From contig LVWS01000016.1 in NCBI GenBank assembly GCA_002083365.1, positions 1 through 64,000 of the forward strand: a stretch of DNA of 64,000 nt, in the 5' to 3' direction. Under the pieces are notes generated by a model. The model was not told the origin of the DNA. It searched no databases and was given only the letters and a program-made list of their open reading frames with translations. Each line of letters begins with the position of its first letter. The first letter of the stretch is position 1. Source of the stretch: Nitrospira sp. SG-bin1 (GTDB lineage Bacteria; Nitrospirota; Nitrospiria; Nitrospirales; Nitrospiraceae). The position numbers and the translations under genes were made by a program. Below, piece by piece: positions 17,013 through 26,400 of the stretch.

Positions 17013-17837
17013 TTACTGGAGTAATGCCAGTGCCTGCTGCGGCAGCGTATTCGCCTGCGCGAGCACGGCGATACCTGTCTGCACCAGGACCTGGTTCTTG
17101 GTAAACTGCGAGGTCTCATACGCGATGTCCGCATCGCGGATCCGCGATTCGGCCGCGGTCAGATTTTCGCTGGAGATTTCGAGATTCGCGATCGTCGCTT
17201 CAAACCGATTCTGAAGCGACCCATATTCTGCGCGGGCCGTTGCCACGGCGCTGATGGCGCTGTCGATGTTGCTCAACGCGCTCTGCGCATTGTTCGCCGA
17301 CGACACGTTCACACTGCTGATGCCCAGCGCGGAGATCGTCAGCTGGTTCAGATCCATCGTAAGCGTGTTGCCGGTGCCGCTTTTGAAGCCCACCTGCATC
17401 GTGAAACTGATGGTACTGCCGCTGGTCAATGCCTGCCCGTTGAACTCCGTCACCTGCGCAATGCGGTCGATTTCCGAACGCAACGCCAAAAACTCTTGAT
17501 CAATGTACGATCGTTCGGTGGCACCGACTGTGCCGCTGGACGACTGCGAAGCCAGTTCGCGCATCCGGCCCAGCAAATTGCCGATCGTGGACGCGGCGCC
17601 GTCGGCGACCTGCGTCAAGCTGATCCCGTCCGAGGAGTTTCGAACGGCCTGGTTGATGCTGCGAATGTGCGCACGCAAGGTTTCGGATAATCCGAGACCG
17701 GCTGCATCGTCGGCGGCGCGGGTAATCCGGAGACCGGACGATAGGCGCTCAACCGAGCGAGCCAGGCTCCCCGTACTCACACCCAGATTTCGCTGGGCCG
17801 AGATAGATGCGGGATTGTTGTTAACAATAATTGACAT
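17013..17837 (-). CDS. fliC: flagellin (filament protein), D0/D1-only type
   Basis: This 274-residue flagellin has a conserved N-terminal region (MSIIVNNNPASISAQRNL, RLSSGLRITRAADDAAGL) and C-terminal region (LPQQALALLQ). The middle is very short, so surface domains D2/D3 are absent. It is the only flagellin gene in the window. It is preceded by a strong sigma-28 promoter, a GGA-rich leader and an AAGGAGG site. A 14-kb glycosyltransferase island begins directly upstream, so the protein is probably modified. Confidence 0.98.
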   Translation of the reverse strand: MSIIVNNNPASISAQRNLGVSTGSLARSVERLSSGLRITRAADDAAGLGLSETLRAHIRSINQAVRNSSDGISLTQVADGAASTIGNLLGRMRELASQSSSGTVGATERSYIDQEFLALRSEIDRIAQVTEFNGQALTSGSTISFTMQVGFKSGTGNTLTMDLNQLTISALGISSVNVSSANNAQSALSNIDSAISAVATARAEYGSLQNRFEATIANLEISSENLTAAESRIRDADIAYETSQFTKNQVLVQTGIAVLAQANTLPQQALALLQ

Positions 17838-17932
17838 AGCCCCTTCCTCCTTGAAACAAAAACTTGATCAGCCTGTTCGCCTCCGGCATCCGTGCAGAAG
17901 CGCGTGCCCGGCTCATCTCTATGAGCGGGTCT
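17838..17932 (-). promoter_or_regulatory. flagellin 5' leader with possible CsrA sites
   Basis: The predicted leader RNA of about 95 nt holds several GGA motifs. Two are close together (ACGGATG and GCCGGAGGC, where GGA can sit in a small hairpin loop). One overlaps the ribosome site (AAGGAGGAAGG). This layout resembles the CsrA-controlled hag leader of Bacillus. csrA and fliW are both present in the window. CsrA binding is an inference. Confidence 0.45.
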
Positions 17933-17938
17933 GATGCC

Positions 17939-17965
17939 TTATCGGCCGAATCAAGAGGGACTTGA
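17939..17965 (-). promoter_or_regulatory. sigma-28 promoter of flagellin
   Basis: The minus strand reads TCAAGTCC, 11 nt, GCCGATAA. The -10 octamer is a perfect FliA consensus and the -35 keeps the core. It serves fliC, with about 95 nt of leader. Confidence 0.88.
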
Positions 17966-18027
17966 GCCGCCCACTAATCGAGCACGAACACACCGAGCCG
18001 ACGACAACGAACATCAATCCGCTGTTC

Positions 18028-18558
18028 CTAACGGACATCCAACCGTGGCAAAATCTCATATTCCAAGAGGTCGGCTATGCGCACCGAGTCCCTGGTTGTC
18101 CGCGCCTCCAACAGCTGCTGAACCCATGGTGCCACGGTCGAGACTCCGTTCCCTGCTTGTGTTGGACCCGTAGCCCCATCCGCGAACTCGAGATAATCGG
18201 CCAATTTCCCCAACCAGGAGTCAAGGGTGGAAAGCGGCAATGGTCCGAATCGTAATGGCGACAGCAAAGCCGTCCCTTCGGAACGCAAGGTCTCCGCATA
18301 TTTTCTCATGGTTCCCTCGGCAGCCCGTATGAGCTCCGGCATGGGTTGCGACACCGCCGTCAACTGGCGATACCGTACAACTGATTCAGCGAGGAATGCG
18401 GGGTCTAGATCCCGGTCCGTAATCGTACGATGGTCCAACTGCAGCTTCGTGACGATGCGAGCCCGGGCATGGGCACGTTCGCTCACCTCCGTCAGCACAT
18501 GTTCCATGGTCAACGGCGCATCCACTTCCCACCGGTCTTGATCGAGCGTGATTTGCAT
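18028..18558 (-). CDS. protein of unknown function at the end of the glycosylation island
   Basis: This 176-residue, largely helical protein lacks signal peptide, membrane segments or a motif I recognise. It starts with a short strand-rich segment (MQITLDQDRWEVDAP). It is 15 bases downstream of the first GT9 gene and immediately upstream of the flagellin promoter, so it is probably the last gene of the modification operon. A role as a flagellin-binding or glycosylation accessory factor is possible, but only context supports it. Confidence 0.8.
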   Translation of the reverse strand: MQITLDQDRWEVDAPLTMEHVLTEVSERAHARARIVTKLQLDHRTITDRDLDPAFLAESVVRYRQLTAVSQPMPELIRAAEGTMRKYAETLRSEGTALLSPLRFGPLPLSTLDSWLGKLADYLEFADGATGPTQAGNGVSTVAPWVQQLLEARTTRDSVRIADLLEYEILPRLDVR

Positions 18559-18572
18559 GGATCAATCTCCTC

Positions 18573-20237
18573 TCATTCGATACCGACATACGACTCAGGC
18601 GCAAATAGGCTTGGAATGGACGCTTCTCCCGTGGGTGTAAGGTGGCACGCCACGAATTCTGCTTCACGACGCCAACGATGATACGCCGCCGCATGATACT
18701 TCGCCATTCGTTCCAGTCCTTGCACATTGTCTTGATGCAATTGGCGCAGTGCCGCCGTAGTGAGCGGTTTTGTAGCCCATGTGGCCATGCCGACCTGAGC
18801 GACCTCTTGACGCTCTCCCGCTTGCATTCTCAGAAGGGCTTGAATGGACTGGGCAGGAATCGGAGTTTGCCCGGTGAGCCGAACGATGTGGTCGGCCCGT
18901 CGACAGAGACTATCGAGTAGCGGCATCATCGCCCGAATACAGGCCACCGCTTCACCGGCATGCGGAACAAGACTGTTCAGGGTCGGCAAGCGGCTCGGCT
19001 GGCCGGTGAACGACTCGTACCAACGGCGGCGCCAGAAGTCTGCGTACCAAGCGACCGCCGTATCTTCGCGGCCCGAGACGAGCTCAAAGCTCCCTAATTG
19101 ATCAGCATCGATACCCGATCGATAGAGACGATAGCCGGGCACTACCGATGGCAGCGGGCCCTGTCCCACCACATGATGCATAACCTCAGCGACCACATCG
19201 ACCGTCAGGCGATCCTTGCAGGCATGGTGCGAACAGACTTGATCGAAGCCACAGGGGGCGCATTCCAGATCCGGCTGCAGAACCCAATGTCCCGGCCCGT
19301 ATGGACCGGTCTCCTGAAAATCCACATGGCCGACCGATAGATCGATGACGGGAGTTCCCACACCCACGGCCAAATGCATGGGCCCGGTGTCATTGGTGAG
19401 CAGTACTTGGCACTGCGTCAGGAGCGCGGCAAGCTGCGCCAGTGTCGTTTGCCCGGCGGCGTTCTTGATGGCGCTGCCCCCGCCCGCCTCACGATATGTT
19501 CGGATGACATGGGCAATCGCCTCCTGCTCCGATGACGATCCGATGAACAGAAGGCCGCCATCCCACCGTTGACTGAAACGGGCCAACGTCATACCGAAAT
19601 GTTGTGGCCGCCAGGCCTTCATCACATCGCTCGCCCCCGCCTGGACGGCGATCCATCTGTCCCCCGGGCCACTTAGGCCGGACAAAAACCGCTTCGCCCA
19701 GTCGGTACACTCAACCGGCACCGTCACGGACAGCGGCGAGAACGCACCCGACCGGCTCCCTCCCATCGCATAAATATCGACGAGGTTGAATCGATTGATA
19801 CGTCGGATCAGATGAATATCGGTGAAGTACGCCATCCAGGGATTGTCGATGACCGTACCACCGTCCCAAGCGCTCCGTGCACCCCGGATATCAGGGGCAC
19901 CGACATAACTCGCCATAAGCGCGCTGGGCCGATTAAACGTCAGATTGACGATGCGGTCATAGCGACGTCTGGATAAGTCTCCGGCCCATGCGGCCACCTC
20001 TTGATACAGCGTGACGATATCCTTGACATTGGCCCGACTCTCATCAATCAATGCGTGGAAATCACGGGTGATGACGTCGCGCAAACCGTTCAGCATGGAG
20101 GCCACAGGGGCGAATTGTTTATCAACCACGAGGTCCACCGCCACACCAGGCCATTCTTCTCGGAGGCGGGCCAAGAGGGCGCCCATCTGCACCAGATCGC
20201 CCATACGGGTGATGTTGATAATCAAGACCTGTTTCAC
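18573..20237 (-). CDS. GT9 (heptosyltransferase-like) glycosyltransferase with C-terminal extension
   Basis: This 554-residue protein has an N-terminal GT-B glycosyltransferase of family 9. It begins VLIINITRMGDLVQ, has the nucleotide-sugar motif NDTGPMHLAVGVGTPVIDL near residue 280, and a cysteine cluster CAPCGFDQVCSHHAC near 330. A helical C-terminal extension of about 180 residues is unusual for GT9. I chose the GTG at 20235-20237, nine bases after a GAGAGAGG site; a TTG at 20264 is an alternative. It belongs to the flagellin-modification island, so the acceptor is probably flagellin or its glycan rather than LPS. Confidence 0.9.
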   Translation of the reverse strand: MKQVLIINITRMGDLVQMGALLARLREEWPGVAVDLVVDKQFAPVASMLNGLRDVITRDFHALIDESRANVKDIVTLYQEVAAWAGDLSRRRYDRIVNLTFNRPSALMASYVGAPDIRGARSAWDGGTVIDNPWMAYFTDIHLIRRINRFNLVDIYAMGGSRSGAFSPLSVTVPVECTDWAKRFLSGLSGPGDRWIAVQAGASDVMKAWRPQHFGMTLARFSQRWDGGLLFIGSSSEQEAIAHVIRTYREAGGGSAIKNAAGQTTLAQLAALLTQCQVLLTNDTGPMHLAVGVGTPVIDLSVGHVDFQETGPYGPGHWVLQPDLECAPCGFDQVCSHHACKDRLTVDVVAEVMHHVVGQGPLPSVVPGYRLYRSGIDADQLGSFELVSGREDTAVAWYADFWRRRWYESFTGQPSRLPTLNSLVPHAGEAVACIRAMMPLLDSLCRRADHIVRLTGQTPIPAQSIQALLRMQAGERQEVAQVGMATWATKPLTTAALRQLHQDNVQGLERMAKYHAAAYHRWRREAEFVACHLTPTGEASIPSLFAPESYVGIE

Positions 20238-20291
20238 CGCCAATGGCCTCTCTCTTTCCTGCAATCCCGATTCAGGTCTAACGATCCATGC

Positions 20292-22109
20292 CTACACCAG
20301 ATCCCTCGTCTCCATCCGATAACTATCCAGCATCAGAACGAGCAGCTCTTCCCGCGCCAGCTCCCGACCTGCACCTTTTACCTGAATTTGGGCTGCGATC
20401 TCCTTGAGCTCCACCCGTTGGTCCGGTGGAAACTGCCTGAGGAGCGTCGTAAGCTCGGGGGGTGAGTCGGCGCGCTGCGCCAGAGTCCCTGCATCACGAT
20501 CGCCTCGCACCATGGCTCCTATCCGATCCGGCTGGTGCATGCCGATCACGGTTAAGAACTCCCTCATACGATGTCGGTACGTATGGTGCGCCAACACGCG
20601 GCGGCGCGCCGCCTCGGCGACCGCGCGCCGGCCGGCGGCATCGGCCAGCCAGGTACGAATAAGTGCCGGCACTTCGGTCACCTTGTTGAACCGGACCATC
20701 TCCTCAGCGGCAAAAAGATCGGGGAAGAGAGACCGCTCGTCGACCAGTTGAAACGCACCACATGCCGCCAATTCGAACGTCCGAGGATTGACAAAGTCCG
20801 CCTCCGGATCGAGCCCCGCACCGGCACAGGAATGAAGATTCAGATTGACGGACGTGGCGTTGAATACTTTGATGCAGGTTTCCGTGTCGATGCGGGCGCC
20901 GCCACGCTGGAGCACCGAGGTGAGATCTTCCGCACCTTTCCATTCATTGCCCCAGAGTTTGAACGACCAGCCCCTCGAGAGCCATTGAGGAAGCACCGTG
21001 CGTCGATTGGCGTAGCCGGCTCCGACAAACGACACATCCGCGCCATACTCGGCCTGGTCTGCCTCGCTGAGTGTCAGGGGCCGATGCAAGGAAGGATCTG
21101 CGGCCATCGGCAGATAGTTGACCTGGCGGGCGCCGGCTCGCCTGAGCGCCGCGACACATGAGGCTTGCTGGATGACGAACCAATAGTCATATCCGCCCGC
21201 CAATTGCTGCCAGTAGGTCAGATGTCGGAAGTTTTCCACGAACCACATCGCCGTGAGAAATTTCTTTTTCCGTAGATGTTCGAGTACCGCAAGATTCAGC
21301 GGCGCCTGGGCAAGCGCCAATATGAGATCCGGCGGATCTTCGGCAAGATGCGTCACCACTCCCAAGCTCAACAGATCGGCAAACCGGCTTTGCATGGTGA
21401 GGCGATGTCGCGTCTCTCGGTAGGAGCCCAATAGCTCATAACTGGCCTGATACGGACTCTGATCCAACCAGCTGACCCGATGGCCCAGCGATTCGAGTGC
21501 CGTGACCGTGTGGCGCGCGATCGGGAGTGACCCTCCATAGATGGGTCCGACGACGGCCACATGCAGTCGTCCACCTAGCTTGACCGCAACGATTCGGCTG
21601 AGCTCTCTTTCCAAGTCGCGGTGGGCATCGACGTGGAGACGGGCGGCCGGCCCATACGTCATGAAACGGATCGGTGCAGACGTTGCGCCCAACTGCTCCG
21701 CCATGACGACGGGCGCTCCCCATATCCATTCGACCTTGTTGATCCAGGTCTCCATCGGTCTGATTGACACCGCATCTTTGAACTCCGCCGTATCGGGTAT
21801 GACAACCGCCAGCCGCACCCCCGGCGGCTTCATGACGACCAAGGCTTCGACGTGATAGAGCAAACCCACACCGAGTACGACACCCAGTTCGCCCGCTTTC
21901 CATTGGAGCAGTTGGCCTTCAGCCCAAGCGTGGGCTTCCTTACGTGGATCATATCCGCTGTGAACCCATTGTCCTCCATAGGTAGCCGACGGACTCCCTT
22001 CTCGGGAGGGTACGATCGTTAGCAATCCACCAGGATGGTCCTGCACGGTCTGGATCAACGCTGGATACCGAATCCGAAGACCTTCGAGATTTTGTGTCAA
22101 ATAGTTCAT
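20292..22109 (-). CDS. CgeB-like glycosyltransferase
   Basis: This 605-residue protein has an N-terminal domain with a nucleotide-binding-like stretch (LGVVLGVGLLYHVEAL) and a C-terminal GT-B half of the CgeB type (DVSFVGAGYANRRTVLP, KLWGNEW, PRTFELAACGAFQLVDERS). No membrane segment is seen. It overlaps the upstream GT9 gene by four bases (ATGA), so the two are translationally coupled. The last ~90 residues form a helical tail. It probably transfers a sugar to the flagellin glycan; the substrate is unknown. Confidence 0.88.
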   Translation of the reverse strand: MNYLTQNLEGLRIRYPALIQTVQDHPGGLLTIVPSREGSPSATYGGQWVHSGYDPRKEAHAWAEGQLLQWKAGELGVVLGVGLLYHVEALVVMKPPGVRLAVVIPDTAEFKDAVSIRPMETWINKVEWIWGAPVVMAEQLGATSAPIRFMTYGPAARLHVDAHRDLERELSRIVAVKLGGRLHVAVVGPIYGGSLPIARHTVTALESLGHRVSWLDQSPYQASYELLGSYRETRHRLTMQSRFADLLSLGVVTHLAEDPPDLILALAQAPLNLAVLEHLRKKKFLTAMWFVENFRHLTYWQQLAGGYDYWFVIQQASCVAALRRAGARQVNYLPMAADPSLHRPLTLSEADQAEYGADVSFVGAGYANRRTVLPQWLSRGWSFKLWGNEWKGAEDLTSVLQRGGARIDTETCIKVFNATSVNLNLHSCAGAGLDPEADFVNPRTFELAACGAFQLVDERSLFPDLFAAEEMVRFNKVTEVPALIRTWLADAAGRRAVAEAARRRVLAHHTYRHRMREFLTVIGMHQPDRIGAMVRGDRDAGTLAQRADSPPELTTLLRQFPPDQRVELKEIAAQIQVKGAGRELAREELLVLMLDSYRMETRDLV

Positions 22110-23311
22110 GAGAGGACCGGCACCAGTTCATGCCAGAGCGCCTCCCGTTCGCGTGGCGGAATGGCAGCTTGGCCGACCGGCGTATAATAGGCACCCCATC
22201 CATCGCAGTGGCTGGTCCATACATTCCAGCCGGGCGATGCCTGACACCCCTGGTCCAAAACCGCCGAGACGGTCTCGTCAACCGGCCAATGCGACGGTGA
22301 CGGACAACCGGAAACAAGCGAGGAACCGGCTCGCGGTTCGTCATGCTCACGTGTCACTTCTTCAGCTTGCCAGACGATATGATGAAGGCCGTACGGTCCC
22401 GTTTCATGGAGACGTGCTCGTGCGAAATACCACCCGATTACCGGCCTGCCGAGCGCCGCAGCGAGATGCAAGGCGCCGGTATCCGAACCGACGACTCGGT
22501 GGCAGCGAGCGAGAATCGCCGCAAGTTGCGTCAGCGACGTGCGACCGGTCGTGTCCCAAATTCGGCCCAGAGTTGATGGAGATAACGGCGCTTGAATCTC
22601 TGCGGCTCGTTCTCGTTCTGTTCCGACAAGCACGACACGGCCTTGCGGCGCAGACGAAAGAAACGTGGTGATCCATCGTCTCCAGACTTCCGTCGGCACG
22701 AATCGTTCGCTCTCTCCCGCGCCTACGATGACGGCAATCCACGGCGCACCCTGTTTTCCGATCGGTTCCAAATCACCCGGCAAGCGGACGGCCGGCGCAT
22801 CAAGCGCAACGACCTGTCCCGGCGGAGAGACTCCACAGAGCCCACAGAACGCATCCGCGAGATGCACGCGCTGTCCCACTCGTTGTTGTGCCACATTGCG
22901 GAGATAGGCTGCCCACGGTGTCAGCCTCTCGCCGAGCGGTCCCTGCAGAACCGGCCCCTTCACCTCTTGTGCAAGGAGAGAGCCGGCCACCAGCGCACGA
23001 CGATGCTGGTTGAGAACATAGGCGCAATCGTACCGATCGGGTGCCAACGCCATCAGCGCGGTTTCGGCCTCGGCGAGGTGTTCAGCCCGCAAGTTCCGGC
23101 AGGCCGCCATCGCGCGGCGTTGCCAACCCGCTCCATCCCACTCGAGGACTTTGCCGACACCCGGCAGCAGATGCCCCGCCTCGGACAGATGCGACGGACA
23201 AAGCAGGTCGAATTGGGTCTGGGGATACCGGGTGCGAAGCCCGATGATCGCCGGAAGCGTTTGCAGGAGGTCTCCTAACCGGGCCAGTTGGACGACCAGT
23301 GCGCGCGGCAT
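22106..23311 (-). CDS. GT9-family glycosyltransferase
   Basis: This 401-residue heptosyltransferase-like GT-B enzyme starts ALVVQLARLGDLLQTLPAI. It has the family donor-site motif SDTGALHLAAALGRPVIGWY near residue 270. The length fits a simple GT9 enzyme with a modest C-terminal addition. It lies 90 bases downstream of the giant glycosyltransferase gene and overlaps the CgeB-like gene. The probable role is a step in flagellin glycan assembly. Confidence 0.9.
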   Translation of the reverse strand: MPRALVVQLARLGDLLQTLPAIIGLRTRYPQTQFDLLCPSHLSEAGHLLPGVGKVLEWDGAGWQRRAMAACRNLRAEHLAEAETALMALAPDRYDCAYVLNQHRRALVAGSLLAQEVKGPVLQGPLGERLTPWAAYLRNVAQQRVGQRVHLADAFCGLCGVSPPGQVVALDAPAVRLPGDLEPIGKQGAPWIAVIVGAGESERFVPTEVWRRWITTFLSSAPQGRVVLVGTERERAAEIQAPLSPSTLGRIWDTTGRTSLTQLAAILARCHRVVGSDTGALHLAAALGRPVIGWYFARARLHETGPYGLHHIVWQAEEVTREHDEPRAGSSLVSGCPSPSHWPVDETVSAVLDQGCQASPGWNVWTSHCDGWGAYYTPVGQAAIPPREREALWHELVPVLS

Positions 23312-23401
23312 TTCTTCGTACCTCTATTCGTCCTGATCCAGTGGAGAACGCCTTCAGTGCGCTCTTCGAGAGACTGCCCGTGAACGGCAGGCCGAGTCGT
23401 C

Positions 23402-26400
23402 TCAAGGATGCGCGGTTTCCATCACAGACACCGCTTGTTTCGCCGAAATCGCCTGCCCGAGTTCGCTCAAGCCGTCAAAGGTCGGTGCGAGCGCGCGCAG
23501 CGTCTCGTATTCCTGGCGCGCCGCCTCCATCTGTTCTCCTCGCACCAGCACACCGCCCAACGCAAAGCGGATCGCCAAATCGCCTGGGTTGCGCAACAGA
23601 TATTCTCGTAAATGCCGACTCAACTCATCCCAACGGTTCTGTGCGGTACCCGCCCGTAAGAGCCAATGGGCAGCCTCGGCATCGTCCGGATTCTCCTCCA
23701 ACACTTGCAGAAACCGCTCCCACGCACCCTGCGTGTAGGCCCGACCCATTGCAGCCATTCCCATTCCCATAAGGCATTTCTTGCGATCGGCTCCCTCCTG
23801 CAACGCGGAGCCAAAGGCACCCTCCGCTTGCTCATATTGCTCCCGCTGCATGCAGAGGATGCCTTTCATCAACAATGCCTCTTCATGATCCGGAGAAGCC
23901 GCGAGTAGGATCCGCAGGTGTTCATCCGCGTCCGCCAGGCGCTTCTGTTCAAGCAGGGTCCTAATCAATGCGAGCCGTTCGGTCGGTGCATCCACCAAGG
24001 TCACGTAGCGTGAGAGGAACTTTGCACGGCTATCCGACTCTTGCAGCCGCTCAGCCACCATCGCCCCCCAAGACAGCACATACTGGTCGGATGGCCAGTT
24101 CTCAACGAACCCTAGTTCACGTTTAACCGCGTCCCAATCCTTCTTCAACGCCGCGCTTTGCACGGCCGCCACATGCGCCCAGGAAGCGCCGTCCTTCACA
24201 TCCTCGATCAACACAATATCGCCGCCCAGTTGGTCGTTGCGTAGGATACGTTGGAGTTTGTAACCATCCACATAGAAATGCCGATCTTCGTCGACCGCCC
24301 ACCATTGCGATCCCCATCGGTCCAAAAAGCGAGTTGCGTTCTGATCGTCGTGGAGCTTCCGTCCGGAAGTCTGGCTTTCGAGATGAACGACGACGCTGCG
24401 GGGTTGATAGACGACCGCATAGCCCCGTTCACGCACTTTTAGGCAAAGGTCCGCATCTTCGAATCCATTCATATAGCCTTCGTCGAACCCTTCTACCTCC
24501 TCGAATAGGGCTCGCCTGATCAACAAGCAGGCCGCTGTGACGATCTGGAATTCCCGACGTTGATTCACGGCCGGATGGTCTGCTGGAAGATTCTTGTAGA
24601 TATGGTATGGCAAGCGATGTTCCAGGTCTCGAACGACACCGGCATGTTGAATGGTGCCATTGGGATACAAGAGCTTGCTGCCGACAATGCCCACCTCCTG
24701 ATGGGCGTCAACTTCGGACACCAACGAGGACAGCCAGCCAGACTGTGGGATCGTGTCATTGTTGAGAAACACGAGATACTGACCCCGAGCCACACGCGCC
24801 CCTCGGTTGCAAGCCTTGGCAAACCCGACATTTTCCTCATTTCTGATGATTTGAACGTCACCCTTGAGCTCTGCGAGAAACTCCTGGGTTCCGTCCGTGG
24901 ATCCGTTGTCGACGATGATCACTTCATATTCAGGCTGGTTCCCGATCTGCGACAACGCAGTCAGGCAATCTCTGGTCAATTCCAGACGGTTGCACACGGG
25001 GATGATGATCGAACAGACGTAGGACTTTGCCGAGGCGTCGACCCTGAATCTTTGGAGATGCCGCTGCTGAGCCTCACGTATCGTGGCGTTGCGTTCGGCG
25101 TAGGGAGCGTACTTGCGATAGATAATCTCGGTCGTCCGGCGATAGGTATCTATGGTCCCACTGGTCATGGAGGTGCCGTCGTTTCGCCAGGTGAACTCGG
25201 CCGTCAGCACAGCCAGATGCTTGAACGGAAACCGTGTGGCCATCCTGATCCAGAGATCCCAATCTTCATGGGCGAAAAGCGATTCATCGAAACACCCCAC
25301 ATCGTCCAAGCATTGCCGCGCATGCATGACACATAGCACAGGGAAATAGTTGCTGATGAGCAGGTCGGCCGGACTGAACTCGCTCGAATACGGCACGTCG
25401 CGCGCGGTTTCAACATAGACGCCGTTGACTTTTCGTTCATGCACGCGCCAGGCATCCGTGTACGCGACGCGGCATTCGTGGCGATCCAAATAGCCGACCA
25501 GCGTTTCCAGATGGCTTGGGAGGTAGCGATCGTCATCGTCGAGATAGGCAATGTACGCACCCTTCGCCAGGCGCAGTCCGCTGTTGCGTGCCGCCGCCAA
25601 TCCACGATTCCGATCGTGACGGATCGTCATGATGCGATGCCGATCGGCGCGGGCATCGATGACGGATTCCACCTCGCAACCCGCGTCGTTGACGACGATG
25701 ACCTCGAAATCTTGATATGTCTGCGCGGCCAGGCTCTCCAGCGCCGTTTGAAGGCGATCGGGACGGTTGTACGTCGGAACGATGACGGACACTTTGGGTG
25801 CCCGCGTAATGGGAATCGGGGCCGGATTGGTCGTCCGCTGGCAGGCCCACACCTGATAGATGGGAAGCAAATTCATGGAACGCAGGTCCGCAGGCGTCGG
25901 CGCGGGGATATTTCTGAGACTTGACGGTTGGACGTAGATACGTTCGAGACCTACTTCCGAGAATCCCTGCGAGGCGAACAGGACTCGCAGCTGGTCTTCG
26001 GTCACCCAATCTTCCACCGGCTGATTGGGCGGCGCGATCGTCTTCCACTGTTCCCACGCTTCACCGCGCGGTGTCGTAAGAATGAGGTAACCGTCGGGCT
26101 TGAGCAGTCGGGCTAGTTGTGCCAAAAATGTTTCTTTTTGGCCGTGGGGGACGTGCTCGATGACTTCTGAACTAAGCACGACATCGTACGGGGCGAAATC
26201 GGGTCGCTTGAAGACATCCTCCGCCGTCCCTACCTCAAGCCTGAGGTGCGGAAACAGCTTGCGCCCCCAGTCGACGACTCCACTGACAGGCTCAATGCCT
26301 TCGCAGGTGCCGTACCCTGCGGCAAGATTGGTGAGCCATCCGCGCCCGCAACCGACATCCAACATTCTGAGCTGCTTGTTCGGCTCCAGCTGCCGTGCAC

